Assembly (NCBI GenBank): GCA_016648135.1
Contig: JADDOH010024916.1
Coordinates: 25,812 to 89,811, forward strand
Source: Agrypnia vestita
Lineage: Eukaryota > Arthropoda > Insecta > Trichoptera > Phryganeidae
Length of the DNA stretch: 64,000 nt
Reading direction: 5' to 3'
Part shown: positions 31,852-43,945 of the stretch, piece after piece
How positions within the stretch are numbered: the stretch's first letter is position 1
Layout of the letters: every line of letters begins with the position of its first letter
Translations under genes and position numbers: made by a program
Notes under the pieces: model-generated
What the model was told of the DNA's origin: nothing
The model's input: the letters and a program-made list of their open reading frames with translations, nothing else
Databases searched by the model: none

Positions 31852-32639
31852 ACTGTCCCAATCAACTGGACTTAATCTCTTTTCATGTTCCCTGCAGACG
31901 TACCCGACAAAACGTGCTCTTCCATGTTCCGAGAAATAGAGCATCCCATACACAAAATACATTTTTATATCGCGCATGCAAAGCTTTCAATAATAATTGT
32001 ATCGATATTGACCTCTTCAACATCGGTCTTACTGAATTTAAAAGACTGCTTTAGATTACATGTACTAAATCGACATTGACCATTCACTCACTATACCTAT
32101 TCTTGTCTTCCTCCACCCATATCCTGACCCCTACCCCCTCATCCCTTTTCTCCCATCATTTAACTCATTTCTTGATATACTTTTTCTTTTTTCACATTCA
32201 GTTTCTTACCATTATTCATTCTTAACATTGTTTGCTGCTTACTACTATTCATTAATTAATTCAAAATAATTAACTTAAAAATATATTATCTATTTTGTTC
32301 TTGACACCTGTGAATCTTTTTAATTGGTCCATGAAATGAACACTATGCTTTTACATTATATGTTTAAAAAACTGTTAAGATTCCTTAATAAATAAATAAA
32401 ATAAAAAAAACTCATCATTCATAATGACAACACACAACAGCTACTCACATATTCTTAATTACCCTTGATAGGCTTATGTTATCCGCCGTGAAAAGATACC
32501 TAGATACATAGATTACGCTCTTAGATGTATTTTATCACCCGATCAGTGATTAACAAAGTGAAGAAAATTTGGCAAGGCGGAAACATCACCAGATCCTTTA
32601 AGGCGAATATTGTCCGAATGTTATATGTTGCGAATCACG

Positions 32640-33190
32640 TGGATAGCTCATAGAACAAACAGGTTCATTGTATTTTATATAAATAAATTGAGCAACACTT
32701 ATCCTTCACACACATCATTATTGATTCTCCTGAAATCAACAACTTGCTAGCTTTCCACGTTCCATTCTGACCTACCAGACAGAAGTACCTCTTTTCTCTT
32801 CTAAGTTATCAAACCAACAATAAAAAATCCTCTACTATTCCACGTATATGCTCAGATTATAATTACCTCTTAAATTCAATAGATATTTTTAACACTAAAT
32901 ATGAAGAGTATCGTCATATGGTGAGGCAGATACTAGAAACTCGTCCCCCTCCCTGTATATTATATACATCACGAGCCCCTTTGTATCTATGTTAAAGTTA
33001 AATTTGGAACAATCGGTTAAATGATGTTTTATCCGTCATTGTCAAATTGACTTATCGGTTATGTCCAATATGTCCAATTTTTGTTATCCTGTAATTGTGG
33101 GAGACATTTAACTATTTTTTTTGTTGTATTTCATCTTACCAAGCGATTGTGTCTCCCTGTTGGATGACCAAATAAAAAAAAATAAAAAAA
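32640..33190 (+). mobile_element. LINE 3' end, one stop in the coding remnant
   Basis: A frame from about 32718 reads DSPEINNLLAFHVPF, stop, PTRQKYLFSLLSYQTNN, IPRICSDYNYLLNSIDIF and MVRQILETRP. It parallels the CR1/Jockey ends at 20699 and 31852. The 3' UTR contains GCGATTGTGTCTCCCTGTTG and ends AAATAAAAAAAAATAAAAAA near 33190. Confidence 0.7.
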
Positions 33191-34025
33191 TTACTAATAC
33201 GCAAACTGAAATAAGGCTAAATCCAAGATAATGGTGCCATTGCACATACAACGAAAATGATTATTTCACTATATTATTGAATGTACTAATAACAAAATGA
33301 AAGATAATTTACGTTTAAAAAGTAAGTATTAAATAAGATATTACATTTTAAAGTTTCGAAAAATGCACTGCATATTTTGACATTTCATAGGCAATATATG
33401 AAGTTAGGTTAGGTTATTAGGTTTGGTTTGGTTAGGTTAGGTTATTAGGTTTGATTTGTTTAATTTATATTACGATTATTTTAGTAAGATTAAATTAACA
33501 GGACATTAAATTATATAGTGAAATACTTATTTTAATTGTATGAACAACGGGACCATAGTCTTGGATTATTCCCATCCACCTAGTAAAATCTCCGAGAAGA
33601 TTTACGGATCTAGCGAAGTCTGCAACCAATGGCCCACTTCATGGAAACCATCAGGATTGCTGTAGATGACACAGGAGAATTTTAACTAAAATGTTGCCAT
33701 CATTATTAGCTAGAAGAATAAGACCTTACAATCTTTCATTTTACCGAAAACTGGGCGCATTTTAGACAAGGATGCGGACATTTTGAAATAACGTAAGATA
33801 GTTGACCGATCGTTGATGACCCCTCTTTGTAAAGGCGGGTCAGCTGAGTGAAAGACGATCTGGGTCGCCTCCTCATTAGGCATTCACGAATGCTATGGAA
33901 ATGACGCTGAAAGGTAAACTTGTAGAAAACCAACATATTTTATCCGAATAGCCTGCATAGAGGGTGCAGGTATGACGTAATGCTTAGCGGAAATAGTAAT
34001 ATTGAATTTTTTTAAGTTACGTTTT
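33190..34025. other. No recognised gene; TTAGG-like tract inside
   Basis: At 33402-33458 the motif GGTTAGGTTAGGTTATTAGG occurs in two degenerate clusters. TTAGG is the usual insect telomere unit, but this stretch is short and imperfect. The frame at 33736-33936 (minus) is not recognised. Confidence 0.45.
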
Positions 34026-34455
34026 TAGTAAAGCGTTTGTTTTAGTAAATAAACTAAAGAACAATATTTTTATTATTAATAAAAAGAAAGACTACTATAT
34101 ATTGAATAATCAACATGTTTAGGGACTTCATCAGGACACAACGTATAAATTAAATTGGAATTGGAATTGAATTTGGAAATAAAGAAATTAACAAAAACAA
34201 AAAATATATGTATGAAAGTTGAGTAATTAATCAGGAACGAATGTGAAAACAAATTTAATAGGTAACTACTTGCAAATAACATTTAGTTATTTATAATATT
34301 TAATATGCTACTTAACACTATTTCTAATTTCTAATTTATCTAACGGTAATCGTATGTTATTTGTATGTAAAATTTCTAAACCCTTGTTAATATCAAAATG
34401 ATGGTTTATTTCCAAAAGATAATTGAAAATTCAGAAAAGTTATCGCTATTTGAAC
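34026..34455 (-). mobile_element. Penelope-like 3' end with GIY-YIG remnant
   Basis: On the minus strand a frameshifted GIY-YIG tail (DINKGLEILHTNN, DKLEIRNSV) and LLFASSYLLNLFS match the copy at 63533-63829 (ANSYLLNLFSC). A 3' UTR and a hammerhead remnant at about 34108-34137 follow: CUGAUGA, then a collapsed stem II and UAAAC for GAAAC, then AUGUU GAUU. Confidence 0.75.
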
Positions 34456-35384
34456 ATCTTAAGTTTTCTTTTTAATAATAATAATAATAATACCACAAAG
34501 TTATTTTGCTATTATTGAAGAAATTATATTATTAATAAAATCGGCGTTCAGATAAAGATTCATGATGGTCTTCAAAAAGGATGGAATAAAAGTATATTCG
34601 AACCATATTATTCTAGATAATAATTATTATTTTTAGTCATGAATCGATCGATGAATAGTCGCGATTCGAGCCTTACTCCAGGACACCAGCAAGTTAGTCC
34701 TATATTGCGTTTTATTTTGAAAATATTGAAGGCTTAAACCACAAGAAATTCAGAGCCCTCCTCCGAAAACTCACAACCGATGTCGAAAAAGATTAAAAAT
34801 TAAGAATTATTCTAAGTGATAGCGATGATGAATGAATGCTACATTATATTTATTACATTTACATCAATAAATTAAAAATGAACATATTAAAAAAGAAGAA
34901 AAAAGAGAAGATTATACAAAAAAAGAATAATAAAGAAGACTATACAAATATCCATATATAAAATACATGATAACGATTAATATGAATTATATTATATGTG
35001 TTATTCAAGTTTTTTTTCAATAAATATGTAAATTCATATATTTTTATTAAAAAAATACATATTCATATAAACTATCTTCGATTTTTTTTGGAACGCAAAC
35101 CCTAATTTTGTATGAACTTCAAACCTTGTATAACATGGATTTGTATTACACGATGTTTTTGTGGAACCATATAACCGTGTTATACGAGACCCGAGTGTAG
35201 TAAGAACATTGATGCGGCACGTATTTCGTATTCGCATCTTTATTAAAAAAAATATACGGTAAAGATAAAAAAATGAAAAGTGAAGTTTAGAAATAAAAAC
35301 GGCTATTAATTTGATTTGCAATATTACACTTACTAACTCTTCTCCTCTCCTCTCATTATTAACGTTACAACAACCTTTCAACTT
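34456..35384. other. No recognised feature
   Basis: AT-rich with a short (AAT)n run near 34475-34491. The 115-codon minus frame at 35034-35381 is low-complexity and not recognised. Confidence 0.45.
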
Positions 35385-35580
35385 TATACCAGTAAATCCA
35401 ACTTATTCAGTACCTAATTAATAATTTGTATTTCCACTTGGCCTTGTTCCTTCTATATTTGAATCTTTTTAGCTTAGCACTTCGTCTGTCGATGAGAGAT
35501 TTTGTCACTCTCGAAACTCGAGTAGCATAATGAATTATTAAACTCAAGTAGAGTTATAGCATATTTTTATTCTATCCATT
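35385..35580 (+). repeat. Repeat pair P with hammerhead-like segment, copy 1
   Basis: It shares ACCTAATTAATAATTTGT, TTTCCAC, ATATTTGAAT, GAGATTTTG, ACTCTC and ACTCGAGT, in the same order, with 47505-47690. Within it 35485-35530 reads GUCGAUGA, a GAGA/UCUC stem, GAAAC, loop UCGA, GUA. This is close to a hammerhead, but the first box has CUGA altered. The class of element is unknown. Confidence 0.5.
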
Positions 35581-35939
35581 TAAAATAAAAAAGACTGATG
35601 AAAATTCACAGTCAAACAGCGAGCAGAAATCGTACATTTTTTATTCTCACGCAAAGAGCAGAAGTCGCGGCCATTTCAATGATACGAGTTTGCTGTGTTA
35701 AAATCAATGATTCATTCGACGTTTCCAGCAACATGGTAAATGACAAGCCACGATCCCGGATACATATCTTTCATTCATCAATATAGAAATGTGTTTTTGC
35801 CGGTGCAATGCTGTGCTTTTGTGCAATCTTCACCTTGGAGCCCATCTCAAAGTGGTCCGTAGGCATTCGCCTTGCTAACTATCTGGTGGATGATATTTTT
35901 CCGAGACTTACTCAAACTGTCTTTTTTCCTTAATCAGAC

Positions 35940-36547
35940 AGATAATTTTTTATTTGTATGTATACGGAGATCAAATGCAGAATAGAGACTGCCCGTGCAT
36001 CTTTTAATAAGATAAAAAGTCTACTCTGCAATGACGATTTAAACTTGAAGCTCAGACAGAGATTGATCAAATGCTATGTATGGTCAGTTCTACTTTACGG
36101 TGTCGAAGCATGGACGCTGAAGGTGACTACTCTAAATCGCCTAGAGGCGTTCGAAATGTGGATACATCGTAAAATGTTAAGGATATCTTGGACTGACATG
36201 ACTAGTAATGTTGAAGTTTTACGTAAAGCAAATACAACAAACAGTTACTCAACATTACGAAGTTTTACGTAAAGCAAATACAACAGACAGTTACTCAACA
36301 TAGTAAAGCTCCGTAAAATTTCATATTTTGGTCATATAATGAGAGGCGAAAAATACTCCATCCTTCAGCTCGTCATGAAGGGGAAGATTGAGGGTCGCAG
36401 AGGGGTCGGAAAGAGGCGGCATCCGAGAGTGGACCGGAATAAGAAGCGTCGAAGAGCTGTTCCGCACTGCCCTGGACAGGGAAACTTTCTCCCAGATGAT
36501 CGCCGACATCGGGGGGAACCGACAGGGCACATGAAGAAGAAGAAGAA
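35940..36547 (+). pseudogene. LINE ORF2 tail (RTE-like), frameshifted, GAAG tail
   Basis: The frame reads EIKCRIETARASFNKIKSLL, LIKCYVWSVLLYGVEAWTL and RLEAFEMWIHRKMLRISWTD. It breaks near 36213, where a 48-bp segment (GAAGTTTTACGTAAAGCAAA and following) is tandemly duplicated to 36302. GRLRVAEGSERG-like and TGIRSVEELFRTALDRETF follow in other frames. It ends in GAAGAAGAAGAAG (36534-36547). Same family as 31478-31838 but longer and older. Confidence 0.85.
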
Positions 36548-36549
36548 GG

Positions 36550-37030
36550 TGTATGTTCTGAAAACATAGTTACTAGAAGATTACTTAATTAAGATAAATT
36601 ATAGGAGACTCAAAGAGGTATCATTACCAGCTTCGAAATCTAAAGTTCACGAGAATATACTACAGATGTCTTTAGAATAGTCCATTCAAATAAACGGAAA
36701 AGTCTTAGATTTGTAATCACGTAGAACTTTCAAAAAATGATTACGTATTATTTGAAAAAGAGAAAAAACACAATTTAATTTGACGTCAGTGAAGGACCCA
36801 TTCCTACTTTGAACGTTTACATGCACTACACTTTGTAACCTCAACTTACTTGTAACATTATTATATTTAAATCGCAATCAGTGTATGTACCCACTGTGAT
36901 AATTTATTTGTACTGCCTTGTGTTCTTCTTACTTACTGGCCACACGTTACACTACGTCACGGTAGAGTCGGACTCCTTCCTTACACTCCACATCGGTGAT
37001 CATCACCAACTGAACTGAATCTATCAAAAG
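36550..37030. other. No recognised feature
   Basis: AT-rich with no coding or repeat similarity seen. Confidence 0.45.
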
Positions 37031-37037
37031 TATTTGT

Positions 37038-37240
37038 GACTAGCCGTACCTGTGAAAAATAACGGAACATGAAATGGTTGGTGTCTTTGCTAAGCCCGTG
37101 TACATTATATCGGTCCACGGAGAGGCGGCGGTAGCAATATGCGTTAAGCTGTCGGATCGGGTTTGCTGGCCCGGGGTTCAAGCCCCATCTCCGGCCGTTT
37201 AATGTCCTTTTTTGGCGTTGGAGTTGGAGCGTCCATGGGT
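37038..37240 (+). mobile_element. tRNA-like SINE family B, copy 2
   Basis: It contains GCTAAGCCCGTGTA, CGGTCCACGGAGAGGCGGCG, ATGCGTTAAGC and box-B-like GGGGTTCAAGCCCC. The 3' GACAGACAG part is absent or eroded. Confidence 0.6.
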
Positions 37241-38960
37241 AGTAGTGATTGTACATAGTATTAACCAGGAAAGTGCGAACATTGAAGCATGAGTTGAAGA
37301 TAGACACATACTTTGGAGAAAGAAAAACGAGAAATTACATGTTTACCTGACAAAATATTATTATATAAGTAAGAAATTACATGTTTACCTGACAAAATAT
37401 TATTATATAAGTACTATAACCTGATAAAAAGAGTCAGGAATGTTAAGAGATTACATATTTATTTCGAAATTTTTCCTAACTACATATGTGTTTACCTACA
37501 ACTCATGCTTCAATATTCTGACTGCACGCGCCTGGTATACATTATTACTAACTCAATATAACGAGTCTTTTAGGCCAATATTCGTATGTTTAGGTACTCT
37601 CGTCTGGATGTTAGAACGCTGACCACATAGACGTACTAAAAATATACTATGTAGTTACAAACTACGCTACACAGAACTATAACACGAATTACTGTGAATA
37701 TAGACGCACATCGCAGGAGTTGGTTAGCTGCGCTATAAGAAGAAAAAAGAAATTATCATAGACTACCAACGTAGAAAATACAGAAATCTCCGTACTCTGA
37801 AGTCGGTTTGAATTTCACAAATTATTGAAATAAAACTCACTTAAGAAAGATTATATCCTCTTCTTTATATGTGATGAACTATTACAATGATTAACACAAA
37901 AAACAGACATATTTCTAGTTGGATTTTTTAAATTGTTAAGATAAAACGCGCAAAAGGCAAAAAGTAAACTGCGATTAGCTACAACTTCATACGCATTCGT
38001 TCTACAAAATTATGTTTTATTGTCCTTTCTTATACGTGGTTATGAAAATACCTTCTATCTTTTTCTGACTAATACATTTAGTACGTAATAGAAGACAGCA
38101 GAGACTAGATGTCTCAGATTTGTTTTTTAATGACTGGTCTATATATAAAATACGTCTATGGTACAAACTATTTTGAGTTGCTGCCAAATTTGACTAGGGT
38201 CCCATTTGTACCCCGATCCTATTTTCGATTTTCCGGTACCTATCCGAAGGTTAAGTGATGTCTTTTTGGTTTATGCTCTATTCTACGGTATACAGTTTGT
38301 CATTCTGAAACTGCCTTTATTCTTTACGCGAAGCATCGTCTATGGAATTCACTGGTTATGTTGGCACACATTAAAATCAGTCCTTCAGTTTTGGTTACAC
38401 TGATAACAATTCCAAAACTTCAGTAAGAAATGAAATATTGCGCCGGTGTGTTTGTTTTTTAGTGACTAGTCTATATTTATAGTACGTCTATGCAATATAA
38501 CCTAAAATACAATACCTGCAAATTTAATTCCTGTATTATTAAATGATGGGGTGGTAGGTATTAAAAATTTCATAGACAATAAGCTGTCTGGGAAGAGAAT
38601 CTACGTCTCGGAGTCTCATGCATAATTGTCTATTCCGCTCACGGCCCGAATGCCGCGAAGAAAGAAAGATGGCGTTTCCCGCTTAATATTCAGGTGAAGT
38701 TGGTCAAACAAGATGGAGGGCGGGGCCGCAGATGCCCCGCGATAACTAGCGGCGGCAGAGATGAATCTAAAACTAAAACAAATAATGTCGAGCGTAACCG
38801 CACTCGGCTTTCCTTATAACTTCACACACATTTGGTAGACTCTGTGAAGTAGAAGAGGGCTTGGTAATAAATGTGAAGAAATTATGTAACCTTTGCTACG
38901 CGGATGGTGCCGTAATTCTAGCTCCATGGAAGATCTCCAAGTACTCTCGAAATATGTAGG
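37240..38960. other. No recognised gene
   Basis: A direct repeat of about 44 bp (AGAAATTACATGTTTACCTG and following) lies in tandem at 37329-37416. A GC-rich stretch with CpG sits at 38640-38800 (GGGCGGGGCC, GCGGCGGC); it could be a promoter-like island, but no coding exon is visible beside it. Confidence 0.4.
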
Positions 38961-38967
38961 TATTATA

Positions 38968-39476
38968 CAGGGTTATTTGGAAAACATTAATAATCTCGAG
39001 GACTACATTCCTGCCTTGATTATGTTCAAGCTATCATGACCTAATTAATATCAATAGTTATGCAGATATGCGACATCAAAGATTGCATCTTTATTCAATA
39101 TTTCTGACTTATTTTTTGTAAAACGTTGGACTATCATTACAGTAACTTATATCGAATATGAAAAATTCATTCCCTTTAGTACGAGTCAAATAAAATAATA
39201 AAAACCTTTGAATTTCAAAGTTTTCAGGGTTTTTATCATTTATAATTTAACTTGTATTGAAACGAATGGATTTTTCGTAATCGATATAAGTTACTGTAAT
39301 GATAGTCCAACGTTTTACAAAAAAGAAGTCAGAAATATTGAAAAAAAATGCAAACTTTGATGTCGCATATCCCCATATCTATTGATATTAGGTCATGATA
39401 GCTTGAACATTTTCGACTCATAATCAAGGCAGGAATGTAGTCCTGCGAGGTTATTAATGTTTTACAAATAACCCTG
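38968..39476. mobile_element. CAGGGTTATTT long-hairpin MITE
   Basis: Complete 509-bp copy between TATA flanks. The left arm lacks a few bases (the ATGAGTCGAAA block near 39020) that the right arm keeps. Confidence 0.9.
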
Positions 39477-39479
39477 TAT

Positions 39480-40490
39480 ATGGTCTTCAACTAATTGCAA
39501 ATACGACAAAATGCACCATCAAAAAACAAAACCAAACCTATAATGGCGGCCTTATACTACATAGATGGAATTATGCTAGGGAGAGTGAAAACTACGATCC
39601 TTCTACGGAAATTAAATGTATAGGGCAAACCAGAACTATATTCCTCCGCAAGAAAAGTATAGTGCAGGCCAGACCAGACCAAAACACAAATTTGCGAATG
39701 ATTCGATGCTAACTGTCCTCGTACTTTGAAATGGAATCATGGATGTTCATTGAAACAATGCTAAAGCGGCTTGAATAATTTTAGATGTGGATCTGCGAAT
39801 CTATGTATCTGGCTAAAAAACAAGGTAATGGTTTGGAAAATCCACTTCTCAAATGTTTGGTGTTGCTGCTCGCAAGATTATGATTGCCAACATGATCGCT
39901 AATGACTACACTAATTTGGCTTTCGTTTTGTATTCACAATTATATGTATACCGATAAAACTGAATGTCTTTCTGTCTGTTCTCTAAACAATTTTACACCC
40001 TATGACCGACCCGTTGCAAAGTTAGCAAAGTTTTTCTTTAAGACCCTGAATAGATATTTACCATCCTACTTCTCGATATATTATATGTGTTTATATTAAA
40101 TCCTTTGCACTGAATTATATTAAATCTACCTTATATTGTACGTGAATGCATTTCAAATTTGCCCTAGTTTTATTTTAAGGGTTGGTATATGATAATAATT
40201 AAATGGTCGTTAACTTTATTATAAATTTTTATTGCGTGCGTTTAATATATCTCTATGAAATATTCAATAAAATGAAAAATTAATATAGCATATATGTAGC
40301 ATAAATAAAGTAAGAACGCATTATAAATACAAAAATATAAGTATCCAGCCCGGGAATATAGAAATAAAACATTTTTTGAAAATACGCAAATACTTACCAA
40401 GAACATAGGAGTAAAGCGTGAAACAAACGCAGAAATATAAAGCATAATATACACATGAAAATAGAAGTATCCAAGAACATAGAAGTAAAA
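39480..40490. other. Weak LINE remnant; otherwise unrecognised
   Basis: Around 39735-39800 shifted frames give MESWMFIETMLKRLE and MWICES, reminiscent of the AWTL...LEAFEMWIHR block at 36110-36170. At 39943-40010 a segment resembles one arm of the foldback at 12640-12940. The remainder is AT-rich with no call. Confidence 0.35.
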
Positions 40491-40494
40491 CTCT

Positions 40495-40725
40495 CAGGTC
40501 AGCGTCTACTTCAGGGTAGGAAGGGTTGTGGAACCGGCAAGCCAGTGCCAGAAAACTAGGTTCAGCGAACGGGCATTTGCGGTGGCGGGCCCCAAAGCGT
40601 GGGACTCTGCCCTCCCTGATAAGAAACACGGATTCAGAGCCTTTATTTAAGAAAAGACTTAAAGCGCACCTATTTACAAAATCTTCCCCAGAACATTTTT
40701 AATATTCGTTGCTTTCTTTTATTAT
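40495..40725 (+). pseudogene. LINE ORF2 extreme C-terminus, frameshifted
   Basis: Frames read TRFSERAFAVAGPKAWDS, then after a shift PSLIRNTDSEPLFKKRLKAH and LFTKSSPEHF with a stop near 40701. RxFsvagPkaWnsLP...lFKkrLKthLF is the classic end of CR1/Jockey ORF2. No poly-A-like tail was identified before repeat family U begins at 40743. Confidence 0.8.
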
Positions 40726-40742
40726 TTTATGTTTTGAGCTGT

Positions 40743-41312
40743 TTTTACTCCCTTTCTTTTAACTCGTTGCGTCTGCTTGTCTACTTGTCGTCTTGTCTGC
40801 TTATCTGACGAAAAAACTTTGGATCGATTTTTAACTCTTTTCCCTTGATCCAATCGAGCTGAAACTTTGCAAGCAGACTCGTGGCGACGATCAAGAAGAT
40901 CTATCAAATTTTCGTTACAAAAAAATTAAAAATTTTAGTATAATTTCGGATTTTTAGAAATTTTAATGGTTTTTTCAAACTGGAATCATTACCAAAGTTT
41001 GATTACTAGCAACGGCGGCCCGATAACGTCGCGGAATATTTTCTAAATTTGAATTACTCCGTCGGTATACATAATAGGTACTTCAATACGAATTTCGAAA
41101 ATCTAAATTGACTGAAAAATGTTTTTAGAATTTATTCTTCAAAGCATGAAGTGTCTATCAAAGATCAAAACATCTGACATTTTAGAAATATATTAAATTA
41201 CTGTAAGTTTGGTGTTATGTTATATGTTTTAATTCGTCTTGAATTCTTGTTATATTTTACAAAGAAGGAGAGTATAATAAAAACTTGGTTTTTATGGGTT
41301 ACTTTTTTACTT
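40743..41312 (-). repeat. Unclassified repeat family U, full length
   Basis: Inverse of 24356-24913, with all diagnostic words (GATCCAATCGAGCTGAAACT, GATAACGTCGCGGAATATTT, AAACTTGGTTTTTATGGGTT). The length of about 570 bp in both copies suggests that these are the real ends. Confidence 0.7.
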
Positions 41313-41319
41313 ACTTTCT

Positions 41320-43050
41320 TTTAACTCGTAGCGTCTGTTTATAAATAGTCCCACATTATTATTAAAATTATTTTTGTGATAAACACAGAAATATTAAGCA
41401 AAATATGATACACATGAAAGGAAGAAATTCCAAGAAAAAATACAGAGAGATACACAGCATCCTCTTTCTCCATATCATTTAGGGTCTGCTTTAATTGAAG
41501 ATAACCCGTTTCCTCCTCTCGTAATTAAATTTTAAAAATATATTTTAATCGCGGGTAACGCCGGGCAGCCGCTAGTATTGTATAAACGAACATTATTACA
41601 ATTTCTTATTGTGTGAATGTTTGCGTGGAAACAGCATTAGATATTGAAAGCGAAAAAAGGTCAGATTTAGAAAGGGTTCCCCAAATCACTTTCACAAAAA
41701 GGTTTCCCCGAAGCGCCGGCCATAAATCCTGGATGTGGCCCTTTCAGCGGCGGAGGAATTCGCTAACTTCCCGGGTGTCGGGCCCGGGAAGCAGGTAAGG
41801 TGAAGGTAATACTAAACAGGGTGAGCTTCACAGTTGAGGCCAGTGGAGGTGGACCAAGGATCGGCTCATGTATTTAATGAATCGACCATGTCAGCGAATT
41901 CTCTTTACTACGCAAGTCTTAAAAAATTGAATCATATGACTGAGTCGCTGATATTGTCACAATGATATTAATTAATGGTTTTATTAACTACAAAAGTCAC
42001 TGCACACGAAAATAACATGAGCAGTATTATGTAAATCAGACTAATTTCACGCTCGTCACTCGAGAATCTTGTATGTTCTGGGTAACGATTGTGCTGCCTT
42101 TTATAGAGAAAATGTCACTTCGCGAACGTTCGGGTATGATCGACTGCCTTCTAGTTCTTTCTCACGATTCTAAAACATTCCAGATCCACGTGCAGCTTTT
42201 TAAGTGATTTAGGATCTCGTTAGAATATCAATAGTGTTTTATAACTATATTACAAGATTATTTTTAAATATTTTATATCATTCAGGTACGATTTTTTTGT
42301 CAGTTCTGTAAAATTGGGCCATGCATAATGTTTTTATAAACTGATTCGAATCAAAAAGAATTTAATATTGTAAAAAAAGTAGCAAGCAACTTTAACAGTC
42401 ATTTTTGTAAAATCTGAATTATGTATAATAATAATCTGAATTATGCACTATTGATAGTACTTAATGACTCAATTAGTAGACCTCTTTCCATTCAAGAAAA
42501 ACAATCGAGTTAGTATGTGTAAGCCGTGCATACGAGGCACATTGTTTCGTTGTGTTTTAAAGGAAATTTTTAATATATTGATAAATATATTATAAAAGTA
42601 ATATACCATACTGTATATATAATATATATAACCAGTTGAATAAGTTAATTATGATCGCATGTTGAGTTATCTTAAATTGACTTACTTGTGATGTAGAAGA
42701 ACATTGAGTGCTTTATTATTTTTATCAAAATGGTTCATGGCAAGCAAGATGTCCTGGATTTGACGGAGTTGATATCCTCTATCTTGTCACCTGGAGTACC
42801 AGGTAGTTGGTGTTGTTCCATACAAAAGAGATAAATACAATTATTTTTACACCGATGCGCCTGTGTAAAGGCTACACAGGCTTGGCAATAATTGCAGTGT
42901 GATGTTCATGATGCTCTGTTGAGATAATAAAATAACCCGGATTAGGTTCTCTCAGTCAATATGTGCATTTTTAAATGTTTTTATCTTATTTTCTTTATGT
43001 ACTACCTACATATGTCGACATTTTAAATCTATCTCTCTCAAAATTTAAAA
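41320..43050. other. No recognised gene
   Basis: At 41540-41580 CGGGTAACGCCGGGCAGCCG recalls the GC-rich head found in RTE-type LINE/SINE repeats, but nothing follows it. 41900-42240 has LTR-like elements on the minus strand (TATAAAAGG near 42100) without termini. The rest is AT-rich. Confidence 0.35.
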
Positions 43051-43059
43051 AATCATTTT

Positions 43060-43392
43060 ATGATCATTTCTTTTCAAAATATTAAATTTTTATATAATGT
43101 CTTAAATTTTTTATATATACCTGGCTATTCAAATTTAATATTGCTATATTATCGGCGAGTAAAAATTTCTGAGATCACTACTTTACACTTTTTTGCATAT
43201 ATACTTTTTTTACATATATGTCTAACCTCATTATATTTAAACTATGTATATACACTTTTTTACATTTATACCCTTTATTTTTCTTTTACATTTAATCGTT
43301 TGTTGTATTTTAATTATGTATATACCTGTTGTAAAAGGCTATTAAGCCGTGCAATTAATAAAATAAAATAAATAAATAAAAATAAATGTACA
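43060..43392 (+). mobile_element. Probable LINE 3' UTR with AAAT tail
   Basis: AT-rich sequence ends in AATAAAATAAATAAATAAAA (about 43360-43385), preceded by GTTGTAAAAGGCTATTAAGCC. No ORF2 codons were recognised upstream; the 103-codon frame is low complexity. Confidence 0.45.
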
Positions 43393-43649
43393 AAGTTATC
43401 TTTTCTTATATCATTAAATTTATTTTTCACACATCGCGTATGTATATAAAATTAAAATGTTGATAATGTAAAAGTCTCTAAGGCCGTGGGCAATTTGATA
43501 ATAATGAATAAAATAAAATTAAATGTTTTTTTGTAGCATATGAAGAGATACAATATTGCATCAAAAGGACAATTGAATTTGCTGAGTTTGATCGCCCCAG
43601 AAAGAGAAATTTCAATAATATGATCTAAGCAAGAACATCAAGATACTTC

Positions 43650-43945
43650 GAAAGGTCTCTGACACGTGACAACCTACAGAGGACATATCAAGGTTCTACA
43701 ACATTACTAACGACGATGTTTAAAAAGACTACTAAAAGATAAAAGTTCAAACGATGGTGTGCTTGAAGAAGCCAAACTAACGACCATCGAAGCCATTATC
43801 CTTCATTAGAATCGATGGGTTTTGGCTACATAGTAAGAATACCTGAAATCAAACTACCAAATAAGATTATATATTCCCGGCTGCCTTGGGAAAACGCTAA
43901 CATGGAGGCCAAGAAAAACCTGCAAAGACTCTGTGATGTATCTCG
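43650..43945 (+). pseudogene. Old LINE ORF2 fragment
   Basis: Mixed frames give LEEAKLTTIEAIIL, RWVLAT and LPNKIIYSRLPW, then EAKKNLQRLCDVSR. These are eroded forms of a-l-siEa-il--qlRWvGHv-Rm, lPkqilYsrL and GkR--g-pkKRykD. Several indels and stops show high age. The hAT element at 43948 begins just inside its right edge. Confidence 0.6.

Larger units (their letters stand above)
31327..32052 (+). pseudogene. CR1/Jockey-like ORF2 C-terminus, split by insertion
   Basis: The first part reads LKTLEQRRARADLTLLFKLLRGYL (to about 31477). The second continues DCPNQLDLISFHVPCRRTR, VPRNRASHTQNTFLYRACK and GLTEFKRLL, then a stop near 32052. This is the sLe-RR-dL-lfKll-G, id-p-l-i-f-vP-R, p-R...R arrangement of CR1/Jockey ends. 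Apart from the inserted LINE the frame has no stop, so the host copy was fairly young when hit. Confidence 0.85.
31327..32410 (+). mobile_element. LINE 3' end interrupted by another LINE
   Basis: The host LINE has its ORF2 C-terminus in two pieces (to 31477 and from 31852), then a 3' UTR and an AAATAAATAAATAAAATAA-type tail near 32385-32410. Removing the insert and one copy of the duplication restores a single frame. Confidence 0.85.

Noticed and set aside
38640..38800. CpG-island-like promoter
   Set aside because: GC-rich and CpG-containing, but there is no recognisable exon, TATA or initiator context next to it; too weak to annotate as regulatory.
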